Of a DNA stretch of 64,000 nucleotides, positions 8,445-19,817 are shown piece by piece. The DNA is taken from NCBI GenBank assembly GCA_015179125.1, contig WHVA01000264.1:62001-126000 (forward strand), in the 5' to 3' direction. The stretch is from Gautieria morchelliformis (Eukaryota > Basidiomycota > Agaricomycetes > Gomphales > Gomphaceae). The notes below the pieces were generated by a model. The model was not told the DNA's origin. It searched no databases and saw only the letters and a list, made by a program, of their open reading frames with translations. Both the position numbers and the translations under genes were made by a program. Within the stretch, counting starts at the first letter, position 1. Every line of letters starts with the position of its first letter.

Positions 8445-10406
8445 ATGGACATTGATCCGTCAACATCCACAACGCAAACAACGGCCCCGAGACAGGGGGC
8501 CGCAGACATTCTCCGTGCCCCAATAGACCAGGAGCACTGGATGATCATGGGATGGGAGGACGCCCTCGCCATCGTCCGGGTGGACGATGGCGCAACGTGC
8601 GCGGACTATGCCGCGCACCTAAGGGCCGCGACAGGCACCCGCAAGGTCAAATTGCGGGACGAAGACATCGGCGACGCCGTCGATGCAGCCTGGGGGTGGC
8701 TCCCAAGGGGCATCGCACGTGACGCGCGAGAAGAGCCCCTCTGGGACATCCACGACCATAAAAAAGAGGTCAAGGAGCTGGAACGCACGGTCAAGGACCG
8801 TGACAACGCGCTCGCAACCGAGCACGCCAGGATCAAGGAACTGGAGCAACAGCTGAGCGCAGCCCAGCTCCAGGTTACCCTGGTCCACGCTGCCTCAAAA
8901 CTGCCGCGACATGACCTGGCCACGGACACAGTGGCCGGGCCATCATCACTTCGCACGACGGTACCTCTGCCGGCGCGCGCAACCTCAGAACTAGCGTCCC
9001 GATTGTCGGCGCCGACCCTGACGACAACAATGACGGAAGGGCATAGCGCACCTTCCGACTCTGCGTACAGCGTCCCAGATGGATGAGAGTCAGACTCATC
9101 CATCTGGAAGATGTACGACCCCGAACGGGCACAGAGGCTGGCAGAGCAGCCAAACAAAAAGCGCAAGAAATTGCGCAGCTCCCCCCACACCATCAATGGG
9201 CTAGCCATTGCGAAGGAAAGCGCGATTAGCGCTTACCTAGCGGTGTCATCGTCGCACACTGTCAACGACCCTGCCCTTCAGCAGCGGGTAGCACAGATCG
9301 AGGCCCAGTACATCGGGCCTGGCGTGGCCCTGCCTCCGCCGGCAGGGACAGTTCACCCTCCCTACCCAGGGGAGGGGACGCTCATCCCACTCGGAGATCC
9401 ACCGATCTCCGAGACGGGCCTCCTACCACGGCCGGTAGGAAAGGCCCAACAGCGTCGTACTCAATGGTACGACGTCTGCCTGCTCAATGACCCACGCTTC
9501 GTCGAACTCATAGCACGGGCAAAAGAAACACCACAGCTCGCGTGTACATGCGAGATGATCGGCGTATTCAAATGCATTGAGCGCGAACAACGCGCTCGCA
9601 ATCCCAAAAGGGATTGTCTCGTGATAGCGGGCGGTACCCCGCACGACATCGTGGCCATCCTGAAGGGTTGGATACACAACCCTGAAGGAATCCCATCCGC
9701 CATCCGTGACAACACGGATGGCACCTTCAACCTAGACGACATGGACGTCTGGATGTGGTTGAAGGCCCTTGTGCCCCAGGTCAAAGGGGTCGCATCACCT
9801 CTCAGGGCGAGGCTACTCGACCTATTCGGCTCAACAGACCAATGGTTGAGCCTTGCCGATGCCAGGGAAGTGCTGACGCCTCAGAGCACCACCCTGCGGC
9901 TCTCAATCATGGGCCCATTCCCTGTGGAGGGCCGAGCCGGCCCCGACATCCCCCTCGCCGAGATCGCGAGATGGTTGGCCCGCTATGCGGGGGTCACTCA
10001 CGAGCGAGTGGCGCGCATTGAACATTATGTTCAACGCAGCATCACCGGCGCGGCATTCAGTGCCGCCGCCCGCAAGGGCCAACAGAAGGTCATCGAGACC
10101 AGCCACGTGAGGGCCGCGGTGCCGCGACCCCTCACTCACGCTCAGCTCGACCAAGAGCTGGCGCGCTTCCGGCCCCCTCCTCAGACTGAGGACCTGGCCG
10201 TTGAGGCCATGCTCCGCGAGGACACTGGCCCCATCACCCAAGCGGATACCGCCGCTAGTGGTGAGGCTGACCAGTCTCACCCAATCACCACCGATGACGT
10301 GGAGGTGCCCCCGGAGGAGTCACGTGCTCCACCAGCCCTGTACGACGACGATGTCATCGTATCGGCCACTCTAGAGGACTCCCTCATGGATGACCTCTAT
10401 GAGTAG
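8445..10406 (+). pseudogene. ORF3 of chromodomain gypsy, copy A (one nonsense codon)
   Basis: An extra gene between pol and the 3' LTR, of unrecognised family, with a homologue in copy D (23193-25147). The chosen ATG starts a MD(I/V)DPSTSTT segment kept in both copies; the ATGs further up differ in frame between copies. The full frame is 653 codons, broken only by TGA at 9084-9086 where D has TGG. Visible parts: a leucine-rich coiled coil at about residues 107-145; a basic KKRKKLR stretch near 237 that could be a nuclear signal; a conserved block with GWIHNPEG (near 403) and DVWMWLKAL (near 435); and an acidic C-terminus. There are no membrane segments, so it does not look like an envelope gene despite its position. 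No function is assigned. Confidence 0.75.
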
Positions 10407-10442
10407 TAGTTGACCCCTATAGTTGTCTATAGAGGGGGAGGG

Positions 10443-10657
10443 TGTAAATAACCCGTGTATCTACATGTACAATAGTTATTACATAATCCCAGTGGGCCCC
10501 TTAGGGACCCACTGTATAGTTTATGTGTGGGAACCGGCCAGTGGCCCCCATCGCATCTTACTCTTACCTGTCACTATGTAGCATTCAGAATACCACTCAT
10601 TGGTCAAGTTCTGTAGTGCCCTTGTGATACAAGGTCTTAAGATCGACATCCTTTACA
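10443..10657 (+). repeat. gypsy copy A 3' LTR
   Basis: 215-bp LTR beginning TGTAAATAACC and ending TTTACA, matching both LTRs of copy D (213 bp) with several substitutions. A purine run (AGAGGGGGAGGG, 10431-10442) directly precedes it as polypurine tract. It contains an inner inverted repeat, cagtgggccccttagggacccactg. Confidence 0.92.
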
Positions 10658-10819
10658 AATACGACGTAGTGACAGTTTACAACTAAGGTTAAGCTGGGGA
10701 ATCCTGGAGGGTTCCCATGCAAGAACTATACAGTGGGTCCATGAGGACCCACTGGTGTTATCTAAGCTAGAGTATTATGTATTGCCGCAAGGCAATACAG
10801 GTAAATATGCGTATTTACA
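10658..10819 (-). repeat. Truncated inverted LTR of the copy A/D gypsy family
   Basis: Reverse-complement similarity to the 213-bp LTR (tagtgacag, gggttccc, actatacagtgggtcc, and the end atttaca at 10819). The part corresponding to the LTR 3' end is missing at the junction with copy A's own LTR. The simplest reading is that copy A inserted into an older LTR of its own family in opposite orientation, leaving the rest beyond copy A's 5' end. Confidence 0.75.
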
Positions 10820-11106
10820 GAACGGGACTGCAATTTGGAGCAGAAATGCAAGGCAGCAGAAAAGAAAGCCACTGATGAAAAGGCAGCCGTGGAGAAGGCG
10901 GTGGAAAAACAAGTGAGTTGGAAATTCCATGGGTCCTTGTGATGATGCTAATAATGGACTTTAGAAAATTGTTGAATATGAATCTGAGATGGGGTTGGAA
11001 TACACCCCAGAGACCACACCAGTTCCCAAAGGCAAAGGGAAAAAGAAAGCCGCAGTCTCCACACAGAACCTCATGGAGGAGTGGAAGCATTGAGTGGACA
11101 AGTTTC
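10820..11106 (+). pseudogene. Gypsy E gag-position ORF1, 5' fragment with intron
   Basis: Coding similarity to the family-B ORF1 at 39958-41061. Exon 10820-10912 encodes a Lys/Glu/Ala coiled coil ending VEKQ. A 52-nt intron (10913-10964) has a GTGAGT donor, a CTAAT branch-like motif and a TTTAG acceptor. Exon 10965-11106 encodes IVEYESE...KGKGKKK and breaks off at the copia F target site GTTTC. A TGA near 11088 is a premature stop. The ORF resumes after copia F at 27742. Confidence 0.75.
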
Positions 11107-11365
11107 TATTGGAGCTGTACTACTGTGAGCTCAGAGGTGCGTGAACGGCTGTATTATTACCTGTACTACTGTCAGCTGTAGTACAGGTGATGGTGTGTAA
11201 GTGAGAAGAGTAGTAGGCGAGTGAGTAGGATGATTCTTACCTCAGACGTTCAGAGGTGCGTGAACGGCTGAGGAAAGGTGTGAATATTGGGGTTTGAATG
11301 GGAAGTACTAACATGTCAGTGGGTCTGTGTAGACACGTATGGTATATGACATCGATACTCCAACA
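11107..11365 (-). repeat. copia F 3' LTR
   Basis: 259-bp LTR. On the - strand it starts TGTTGGAGTATCG and ends CCAATA, an unusual TA end. A - strand purine run (GAGGGGGAG, 11366-11376) abuts it as polypurine tract. Confidence 0.88.
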
Positions 11366-11394
11366 CTCCCCCTCGATGGAAGGAGCGGTACGGG

Positions 11395-11633
11395 TCAAGG
11401 ATTTGAACGGAGACCAAGGAGCTTCCTCAGTTTGTCGTGTGTGGGTCTGGGCAAGGCTTTCGTCATGATGTCGGCGATCATGTTTGAGGTTGGTACGTAG
11501 TGGAACTCAATCTCTTTGTTGTATACACACTCCCGAACGTAATGGTGCTGGACGTCAAAGTGTTTGGACCTGGCATGGTAAGAAGGGTCTTTTATGATCG
11601 AGATCGCACTGAGGTTATCGCTTTGGATGTGTG
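11395..11633 (-). pseudogene. copia F RNase H C-terminus
   Basis: Encodes the end of copia RNase H (SDNLSAI, HARSKHFDVQHHYVRE, MIADIMTKALP) with its stop at 11395. It is cut from the rest of the gene by LTR-like G1. Removing G1 and one copy of the duplicated 5 bp joins DSPTR to IQSDN in frame. Confidence 0.85.
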
Positions 11634-12905
11634 TGTCAAGATTGGTTTTCAAGCGTTAATATCGTGTATTAGTGAACACAGCGAATGCCCGAATAACTTG
11701 TGCGAATAAGTATGCCGTTCGGTGAATAAGTGAACCGATGAATGTTCACGAAACAAGAGGGTTGCCCAAACGGGGCTCACCCTATCTACAGTCGTAGCGA
11801 AATAGCTCGCAGCACTTGACGACGTAACGTGCAAGATATCGCGGAAGGGCTGTCTAAGTTTGGACGGTCCCTTCGCTGGCGAAGGTGCTCCTTCAGAGCC
11901 CTTCGCCAACAGCACCGAAGTAGTTCGAAGGCTAAGGTAACGAAGATGAAGTATGAGAACTCACCAGTGATGCCTAAGTCCTTGGCTGGTTGAAGATAGA
12001 AATCTTCAAGGGGAGGCTCAAGACTATGATCACAGCGAGGTCAAGTTTGCACAAGATGGACGACGTATGATAATTGAACTGGGGAATATACATGCGAATG
12101 TAAACTACTTATATCGAATGCTCGTAAGGAATCAGCGAATAGGAAAGAGGCCGTCACAAGTCAGGGTTGGATAGGGGTGCGCAGTCATGATACAACATAG
12201 ATGAAATAAACATACAATAGAATGTGAGAAGAGGGAGAACATGAAACGACGGAGAGTAAAGGTGGCGAAGGCACTTATGGACAAAACCATGTCTTGGGAC
12301 CTGCATACATGCTACCCTGCACGGACTCTTGGTCTACTGGGTTGATTCCGCATGACCTATGGAAGGGATGTCCTGCGAACACACCTTGACCATACGAACG
12401 CCCAATGGGGTTGGATTAAGAAGACGATGGGGTTAATGATGAACCATCATGCCGGGTGAATGGTATCGATCGTATTTGATGGCGTGCCTGCTGGCGAATG
12501 ATGCGAACAGCGAATAGTCGTTCAGCGAAATGCAAGGAAGGGCGAACAGAGGTGACATAGGGGGGGAGAGGTCAAGTTGGAGGGCGAAGCCGAGTGAACA
12601 CTGAGGAGGAGTAGCGAAAGGGAAAATGGGGATACCAAGGTGCAGGAAATACACAGGTCATGACAATCCAGTTATCAGAACACCATTGGAAGAGGGTCGA
12701 GCAGAGGAGGTGGTAGGCCCAGTGATGACTGCCGAGTCAGTCCCAAGACGTCGATCGTGCATTTGACGGCGTGGCTATGGTAGTTGGCGCGAACAGGGAG
12801 AATTGGTTGCCGAACATGACAATGGTGATCGGAACGAACACGAAGGTGGGGTGAGAAAATAGGGAAACTGAGCTTCTGAGTATGGGAAATAAACGCGTCA
12901 TGACA
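11634..12905 (-). repeat. LTR-like element G1 (1272 bp)
   Basis: Reverse-complement copy of G2 (14996-16270), sharing both ends: TGTCATGA at one and TCTTGACA at the other. Flanks are GTGTG (11629-11633) and GCGTG (12906-12910), a 5-bp duplication with one change. It interrupts copia F RNase H. There is no coding capacity. Length, TG...CA ends and 5-bp duplication fit a solo LTR of an element whose body is not in the window. Confidence 0.82.
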
Positions 12906-14995
12906 GCGTGTAGGGGAGTCTTGCTTGTGACCTAGGAGTTTGAGGAGATTCCATAGCCAGATGGCCTCTTTCGAGGCATGGCATGCAGAGGAGTACTCTG
13001 CTTCACAACTGGAATTTGTTACTGATGCTTGTTTCTTAGAACTCCAAGTGATAGCTCCACAGCCAAGGAAGAAGGCATAACCTGATGTAGACCTCCTGCT
13101 GTCCGTGTCAGAGGCGTAATTGGAGTCAGCGGAGCCCATGAGGGTGATGTGCAGAGATGTGCCACCTAGGACTAGACAAAGGGAACGAGTGGCATTAAGG
13201 TACGTGAGGATGTGTTTTACGGTGCTCCAGTGAGGTTCCCTGGGGTTAGTCGAGAATTGGGAGAGATGATTGATGGAGAAGGTGATGTCGGGTCTCGTGC
13301 ACATGGATGCATACATCATGGAGCCTATGGCCGCGTGATACGGTATCCTCGACATGGCGGTGACTTCATCTGGAGTCGATGGAGATTGATCGGAGGAGAG
13401 GTCTTTGGTGGTTGTATTAAGTGGTGTCCACACGGGGTAAGCTGTGTCGAGATGGAATTGTTTGACTATTTGTTCAATGTATGCAGTTTGGCTAAGAGAT
13501 ATGGTTCTTGCAATGTGATCCCGGGTGATCTCGATACCTAGCATCCACCTAATGTCGCCAAGGTCTGTAATGTCAATGTCAGAGCGTAGGTCACGGATGA
13601 TTGAGTCCAATTCAGCTGTGCTGCTAGCGGCAGCTGCCATGTCGTCTGTATGAATTACAACCAATTATTTTCCATTTTTGGTGGATTGGGTGTATACGCA
13701 GTGGTCAACGGGATTGCAAATGAAGTTGTTGGAGGTCATCGCTCTGTCCAGGGTTTTGTTCCACTGGCGGCCAGATTGTTTGAGCCCGTATAGTCCTTTT
13801 CACAGGTGGCAGACGTGATCTTCCATTCCCTTAGCAATACTACCTTCTGCTTGCTCCATGTGTATCTCTTCATCAAGGTCAGAGTGGAGGTACGCGGTTT
13901 TGACGTCAAGTTGTCGTAATTCCCAGTCAAGGGTTGGGGCTAGTGCTAGGACTACTCGGAAGGATTCTAGGCGTGTGACTGGTGAAAAGGTGTCATGGTA
14001 GTCTTGACCGGCGATCTGTGTGAAGCCCTTTGCCACAATGCGGACCTTCAGCTTGGCTATCTTCCCAGACTCGTCACACTTTATGTGGCAGATGGTCTTA
14101 CTTTTGATAACCTTTTTTCTGGCAGGGACAGAGCTTCGCGGGACGAGGTCCCAAACGTGGTGTCTTGTCATGGATTCTAGTTCTGAATCCATGCCAAGCT
14201 GCCATATTGGTCCATTAGGACCCTTGAGCGCCTCGGTGAACGAGGCAGGGTCTTCCTCCTCATGACAATGCCGGCCAATGCCATATCTTCGATGAAGTTG
14301 GCCTCAAACTCCATGTCTTTCTTAGCGGCACATGCGAGTCGGGCCAGAGTGCTGGCAGAGGTTATATCAGCGACTGTTTGTTCGGTGCGGCTGGTGTATG
14401 GTAAGTTTCGCATGGCCGCGCCAGCGGCGGAGGGTTTGGGGGTGCATGAGGATTGACGTGGATTGTCAAGAGCAGGGATACCTGGGCTTGGTGGATGATC
14501 AGGTGCGGTGATGTTGTTTATTCCATCATCTTCATCTTCTGATGCTCCCCCTCCATCTGTATTTCCTGCTTCATCTTGTGCCGTAGTGTCGTGTGGCACA
14601 TTTTTATTACCCTCTTCATCATCACTCTCACCGACACCGTCCCGACTACAAGGCCAGGGTGCAGCGGCCGTGGAGTGCTATCTTGCGACTCGATGAAGGT
14701 CACGTTCTGTGAAGTGATGATTTGGCCGGTTGTCCAGTTATAGCATCGGTAGGCTTTAGATATCAATGAGTAGCCAATGAGGACACATTCTACTGATCGG
14801 TTATAGATCTTGGCGACATGATGGTTCTGGATTAATACGAAGGCTCTGCAGCCAATTTCCCGTAAGTGGGAGAGATCAGGTTTCTCACCAGTCCAGGCCT
14901 CATAGGGTGTCTTATCATCAAGCGGTCTTGTGAGGGTTTGGTTTTTGAGATATACCGCAGTCATTATGCATTCGCCCCACAAGCTGGGGGGAGGT
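12906..14995 (-). pseudogene. copia F pol, integrase C-terminus to RNase H
   Basis: Frame-broken pol. It includes the end of integrase (PPSLWGE, DKTPYEAWTGEKPDLSHLR, 14518-14995). A linker follows (14177-14599). RT starts near 14192 (HVWDLVP, FSPVTRLESFRV) and continues through 13664 with the motif HTDDM in place of YVDDM. RNase H follows (GSADSNYASD, NSSCEAEYSS). At least three frameshifts separate the pieces, and G1 and G2 bound the segment. Confidence 0.85.
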
Positions 14996-16270
14996 TGTCA
15001 TGATGCGTTTATTCCTCATACTCAGGTGCTCTGTCCTGTCATTTCTCACCCCATTTCCCTGTTCATTCCGATCGCCATTGTCATGTTCAGCAACTGATGT
15101 TCGCTGATTCGCGCCCATTACCATCGCCACACCGTTAAACGCACGATCGATGGCTTTGGACTGACTTGACAAGTCATCACTGGGCCTACCACCTCCTCTG
15201 CTCAACCCTCTCCCGATGGTGTTCTGATAGTTGGATTGTCATGACCTGTGTACTTCCTGCACCTTGGTATCCCCATTTTCCCTTTCGCTACTCCTCCTCA
15301 GTATTCACTCGGCCTCACCCTCCACCTCGACCTCTCCTCCCCTCTGTCACCTCTGTTCGCCCTTCCTTGCATTTCGCCAAACGGGTATTCGCTGCTCGCA
15401 TCATTCGCCAGCAGGCACACCATCAAATAAGATCGATACCATTCACCCGGCATGTTGGTTCATCATTAACCCCATCGTCTTCTTAATCCAACCCCATTGG
15501 GCGTTCGTATGGTCAAAGTGTGTTCGCAGGGCGTCTCGTCCATAGGTCATGCGGAATCAACCCAGTAGACCAAGAGTCCGTGCAGGGTAGCATGTATGCG
15601 GGTCCCAAGACATGGTTTTGTCCATAATTGCCTTCGCCACCTTTACTCTCCATCGTTTCATGTTCTCTCTCTTCTCACATTCTATTGTATGTTTATTTCA
15701 TCTATGTTGTATCATGACTGCGCACCCCTATCCAACCCTGACTTGTGACGGCCTCTTTCCTATTCGCTGATACCTTACGAGCATTCGGTATAAGTAGTTT
15801 ACATTCACATGTATATTCCCCAGTTCAATTATCATACGTCGTTCATCTTGTGCAGCTTTAACCTCGCCGTGGTCACTGTCTTAAGTCTTCTCTTGGAGAT
15901 TTCCATCTTCGACTAGCAGAGGACTTCGGCATCACTGGTGAGTTCTCATACTTCATCTTCGTTACCTTAGCCTTCGAACCATTTTCTGTGCTGTTGGCAA
16001 AGGGCTCCGAAGGAGCACCTTCGCCAGCGAAGGGATTGTCGAGACTTAGACAGCCCTTCCGTGAGACCTTGCACGTTACATCGTCAAGAGTCACGGGCTA
16101 TTTCGCTACGACTGTAGATAGGGTGAGCCCCGTTTAGGCAAACCCTCTTACCTTGTGAACATTCATTGGTTCACCCATTCGCCGAACGGCATACTTATTC
16201 GCACAAGTTATTCGGGCATTCGCTGTGTTCACTAATACACGATATTAACGCCTAAAAACCCATCTTGACA
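14996..16270 (+). repeat. LTR-like element G2 (1275 bp)
   Basis: Begins TGTCATGA and ends TCTTGACA, with a perfect 5-bp duplication GAGGT at 14991-14995 and 16271-16275. It is homologous along its length to G1, in inverted orientation. It interrupts copia F integrase. No protein-coding signal; probably a solo LTR. Confidence 0.87.
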
Positions 16271-16275
16271 GAGGT

Positions 16276-16338
16276 TTGCGTCTGATCTAATTGTTTGCAC
16301 TCTGCACATAAGTGTACGGTGGGTTCGTTCAACGATTC
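16276..16338 (-). pseudogene. copia F integrase sliver between G2 and gypsy D
   Basis: About 63 bp of copia integrase lie trapped between two insertions. Read on the - strand across gypsy D and G2 (each removed with one duplication), the frame is continuous. SPEN joins IVERTHRTL and then LPPSLWGEC, which is the copia integrase ENG-x-AER-like region. Confidence 0.85.
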
Positions 16339-16343
16339 TGTTC

Positions 16344-16556
16344 TGTAAATAACCCGTGTATCTACATGTACATTAGTTATTACATAATCCCAGTGGGCCC
16401 CTTAGGGACCCACTGTATAGTTTATGCATGGGAACCGACCAGCGGTTCCCATCGCATCTTACCCTTACACTGTCACTACGTAGCATCAGAATACCACACA
16501 TTGGTCAAGTTCTGTCGTGCTCTTGTGACCTGAGGCTTAAGATAGATATCTTTACA
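16344..16556 (+). repeat. gypsy D 5' LTR
   Basis: 213 bp, TGTAAATAACC to TTTACA. Nearly identical to the 3' LTR of this copy; the visible change is cataatcc versus cataatcg. Confidence 0.93.
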
Positions 16557-16694
16557 CCTTTTTGAACTATCCTGCGGTTGATCGCCACGCGACCAACCAA
16601 TAGTGGATTCGAAGCAATCTTGAAAAAGATCGCTGCGTCGACGACTAAACATCGCTGAGACCCTCCAGTAGACCCTCTACTGTCGGCTGCGAGC

Positions 16695-18023
16695 ATGATG
16701 ATTCCACGCAGTCGAAGACGGACACGAGTGACGAGCTCGAGGTCCACACCCCAGGCGCAGCCCAGTGACATGACGGCTGATGCTATCCTGGACCAAGAGA
16801 CCAGGATGATAGAAGACGGAGAGATCGTAGATCTCACCACCCTCGTCCCCTCAGTAGAGAACGAGGAAAACCCCGACCACATCTCGTCGAGCGTGGCCGA
16901 AGAAGAGACGACGCCGAGCGACGAGCCGGCACCGCCCCCCCATCTCCCTCTGCCCGAGGACAAAGGAAAGGACAGAGAAGTCTCGCCGTCGTCAGACGGT
17001 AGAGCAACAACGTCGAGATGGGCACAAAGCCATGACTCAAACCGACGCTCACGAAGTAGAGCGACGACGATCGTCCCTGAAGGAGGACGACGGCAAAAGA
17101 GACGAGCCCCAGACAATGGTCAGGACTCGGAATACTCAAGCTCTAGTCGCAAGAGCTCGAGGGCTCACGCCATCGACCATGAGATGGCAGAGGCCCTGAA
17201 CAAACAGGTGCAGGCTGCACTGCACCGAAGTATGCTGATGTGCCACAAGCACGATCAGCTGGCATCGCAGCTTGACAACGCCGCCGCCGCCCTAATGGCA
17301 ATCGGCAAGGAACTCCACCAGGCGGAGGAGGTCAGGCTGCAAGACGCAGCCACGCTGGAGGACGTCCAGAAAGCACTCCGCCCACGCGGGGAACGCGACG
17401 CAACTCGTCCGAGCTCGCGACAGTCCGCAGCTAACGAACGCAGTCGCGACGCGCGCCGAAAGGAGTGAGACAAACAGCGAATGCCACCGCCAGCCGTCCC
17501 GGTCGAACAGGACGTAAGGTTCGGGAACGAACCTCAGGAGCAACCGGCTGCCCCAACGGACAGCCGTAAAACGATCCAACAGATCGTTAGGGATCAGGTC
17601 GCCTCAGAGCCTGACTCTGAAACGACGACTGAGAGCTTAGAGCTCGAAGTTGCACACTGGCAGCGTAAAGAAGCCGCAGCTGCGCGCCGCCACACACGGG
17701 CACTCAGGCTACTAGCAAAGAACGCCGAAGAGACGGTGGCCCACAGCCACACCACTCAGCTGCCCGACGAGCAGCTCACGCAAGCCGTACAGGACGCACG
17801 GCAAGCGTGCGCTGCCTACAACAGCAGGCTACGGATCCGCAACGCGGGACTGACCGGGGACACCAGGCACAAAACGCCCCCGGAACTGAGAGCACAAAAT
17901 GCTCCCAATCCCGAGCCCGATCCAGGCCCGGGGCCCATCAGGGCATATAACAGGCTGCCCCCGCACGTTGTCACAACCGCGCGAGCGATCCATGGCCCCA
18001 ACGGAAGGCCAGGGAATCCCTGA
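16695..18023 (+). pseudogene. gypsy D ORF1, upstream acidic/coiled-coil reading frame
   Basis: Two stretches in one frame (16695-17468 and 17481-18023) are parted only by a TGA at 17466-17468, so I treat them as one decayed ORF. It has a basic N-terminus, a long acidic Ser/Pro/Glu region, Arg-Ser-rich stretches, and helical segments near 17190-17350 and 17640-17800. It runs into the gag region in another frame near 17900-18020. It could be the N-terminal part of Gag after a frameshift, or a separate leader protein. No known domain recognised. Confidence 0.5.
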
Positions 18024-19311
18024 CCAGGCCGACGTCGTACCAATGGAGCCGTACGACGGGATCACACGGATGATCCGCGTGGCGTTGGCAGACGCCGCGG
18101 ACACAGACCCGGAGAGGTCTGTGCTAGCGAAGGCCGGCGTGAAATTGGCCCACCCCGAGCCATATGCAGGGGGATCGGACCTCGAAGAGTTTGAAATCTT
18201 CATGGCAGCCATCCTACGATGGCTAAAAATGAATTGCCTCCTAGGGCCAACCAGCATAGACATGCAGGTCGGCTATGTGGGCACTCGCCTCACCGGCGAA
18301 GCCCAGGAATGGTTCCTTCGAAACGCTGAATGCTTCGATCGCCAGGTCCGCAGCTGGACGCTGGAATCTGTGATGCAAGGCCTTCAAAAGAGGTTCCTGC
18401 ACACACTGACATACCATCATGCATCGAATAAGTTCGACGCGGTCATGCAAGGCATGAAAACCGTTCAAGAGATGCTGAACGAGCTCACGAAATACGTGGC
18501 ACGTATGATACAGCCGCCAGACGACTACACATTCCGGAGACGGTTCGTATCGGCGCTACGCGAAACACTGCGCAACGAGGTCCTCAAAAAGGGCTATAAT
18601 GCCGAGAGCAGCTCAATAGAGCAACTCTTCGAGACGGCCCGGATGATTGAGGAGGCATCCCGATACAACATGGGGATGCGCTGCGCAGAAAGCGCAGCAG
18701 CAACGGCAAGCGCCGCCCAGCTCACAGGGAGCAAGCCGTTGACACAAACAGGCCTGACCAGGCCCAGCCTGTTCGCAAGAAGCGGAACAGGTCAACGGCT
18801 ACCGCCCTCACGCCCAGCACAAGCTGGACGCCCGCCTGAAGCTAAACAGCCTCAAGCGTCAGGATCGTCCCCGCGACCTCCCCCACCGACGAAAACATCG
18901 GGCCGGCCCAACGACTGGCCCAGCGGCAGCCAAAGCAACACCACATGCTTTGAATGCGGCCAACCTGGCCACAAGAAGGCAGAATGCCCCCGGCTTAGGT
19001 CCAGTATAAGGACAGCGGCCGTGAGGCATGACGGTGAAGCCGAGGATCCGGAGACACACCCGCTGAAGAGTGGGACCCTGAGCCGTCCCAATACTATGAA
19101 TGGGACGAAGAGGTGGAGGACACCACCTACAGGTCCAGCGCGATCAGATTCGCGCTGGAAGACGAAACTGCCACGAAAGTCATGGTGGCACGCACATCGG
19201 TCACGCCAGACAAGGCGGCCGAGCCGGTGTATCACCACCGAAGCAAACACAGAACGCGGCCAACGCGTCCGCGTAGTGAGAACTGTACCCTATCGGGGTA
19301 CTGAGAAATAA
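17899..19311 (+). pseudogene. gypsy D gag
   Basis: Contains a retrotransposon gag core (LEEFEIFMAAILRWL... GEAQEWFLRNAE... LQKRFLHTLTY...) and a CX2CX4HX4C zinc knuckle at about 18949-18990 (CFECGQPGHKKAEC). Downstream of the knuckle the ORF becomes Arg/Pro-rich nonsense, while another frame holds the natural acidic continuation (…EVEDTTYRSSAIRFALEDE, 19105-19304). A frameshift between about 19000 and 19100 is therefore likely. The true start is uncertain; MEPYDG at about 18042 is an alternative. Confidence 0.8.
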
Positions 19312-19739
19312 ACGGCGTAAAAGCCCACTGCCTGCTAGATAGCGGCAGCGAAGGGGTACTGCTGTCCCCCAAATTCACGCGAGCTACAGGAATGAAGACA
19401 TTCTCCCTGGAGCAACCAATCGCGCTGCAGCTAGCCTGCATAGGCAGCCATTCCACGATCAACTATGGAACGAACACGACCATCAAGTTTGGTCGTGGGA
19501 CATACAACGAATACTTCGACGTAGCAAACGTCGAATATTATGACGCGATCTTAGGGACACCGTTCCTAAGGAGATTCGGCATAACCCTGGACTTCTCGAG
19601 CCCAGGGACGATCCGCAAGGGAAACGAGGTGATCCCCACGGGCAAGGTCTCATTCGACGACGACGAATCGAAGAACGAGGACAAAGGGCCACGGGTGAGC
19701 AGGATCACACAAGCGCCGACGCCGAACCTGGCTCATTGA
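19305..19739 (+). pseudogene. gypsy D aspartic protease
   Basis: Retropepsin-like segment with the active-site motif LLDSGSEG at about 19341-19365 and the downstream ILGTPFLRRFGITLDF block (about 19549-19595). Its frame opens after a TGA at 19302-19304 that separates it from the gag continuation in the same frame. That stop may be damage (CGA to TGA) or a recoding site; one copy cannot decide. Confidence 0.8.
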
Positions 19740-19817
19740 AGCCAGGAGGACGAGTCGCGGGACGACTCGTCCTCGAACTCACCCTACAGTCGCAGGGAGA
19801 GACGCTCTCACCTAACG

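Larger units (their letters stand above)
1..10657 (+). mobile_element. Ty3/gypsy chromodomain element, copy A (5' end outside window)
   Basis: The 3' part of an LTR retrotransposon, seen by alignment with the complete copy D at 16344-25396. It runs from reverse transcriptase (1-56) through RNase H, integrase and chromodomain to an extra ORF3 and a 215-bp 3' LTR. Bases 57-6025 are not part of it: they are a family-B LTR that contains copia C. Compared with D, 163 bp of pol (D positions 20609-20771) are missing at the insertion point. Its 5' LTR, gag and most of RT lie left of the window, so its target-site duplication cannot be checked. Confidence 0.93.

Noticed and set aside
8606-9208. 200-codon - strand ORF, with a partner at 23354-23956
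   Set aside because: Antisense shadow of ORF3; conserved only because ORF3 is.
12433-12654. Similar ORFs at 12433-12654 (-) and 15248-15430 (+)
   Set aside because: They are inside the two LTR-like G copies, and frames are not kept over the rest of the repeat.
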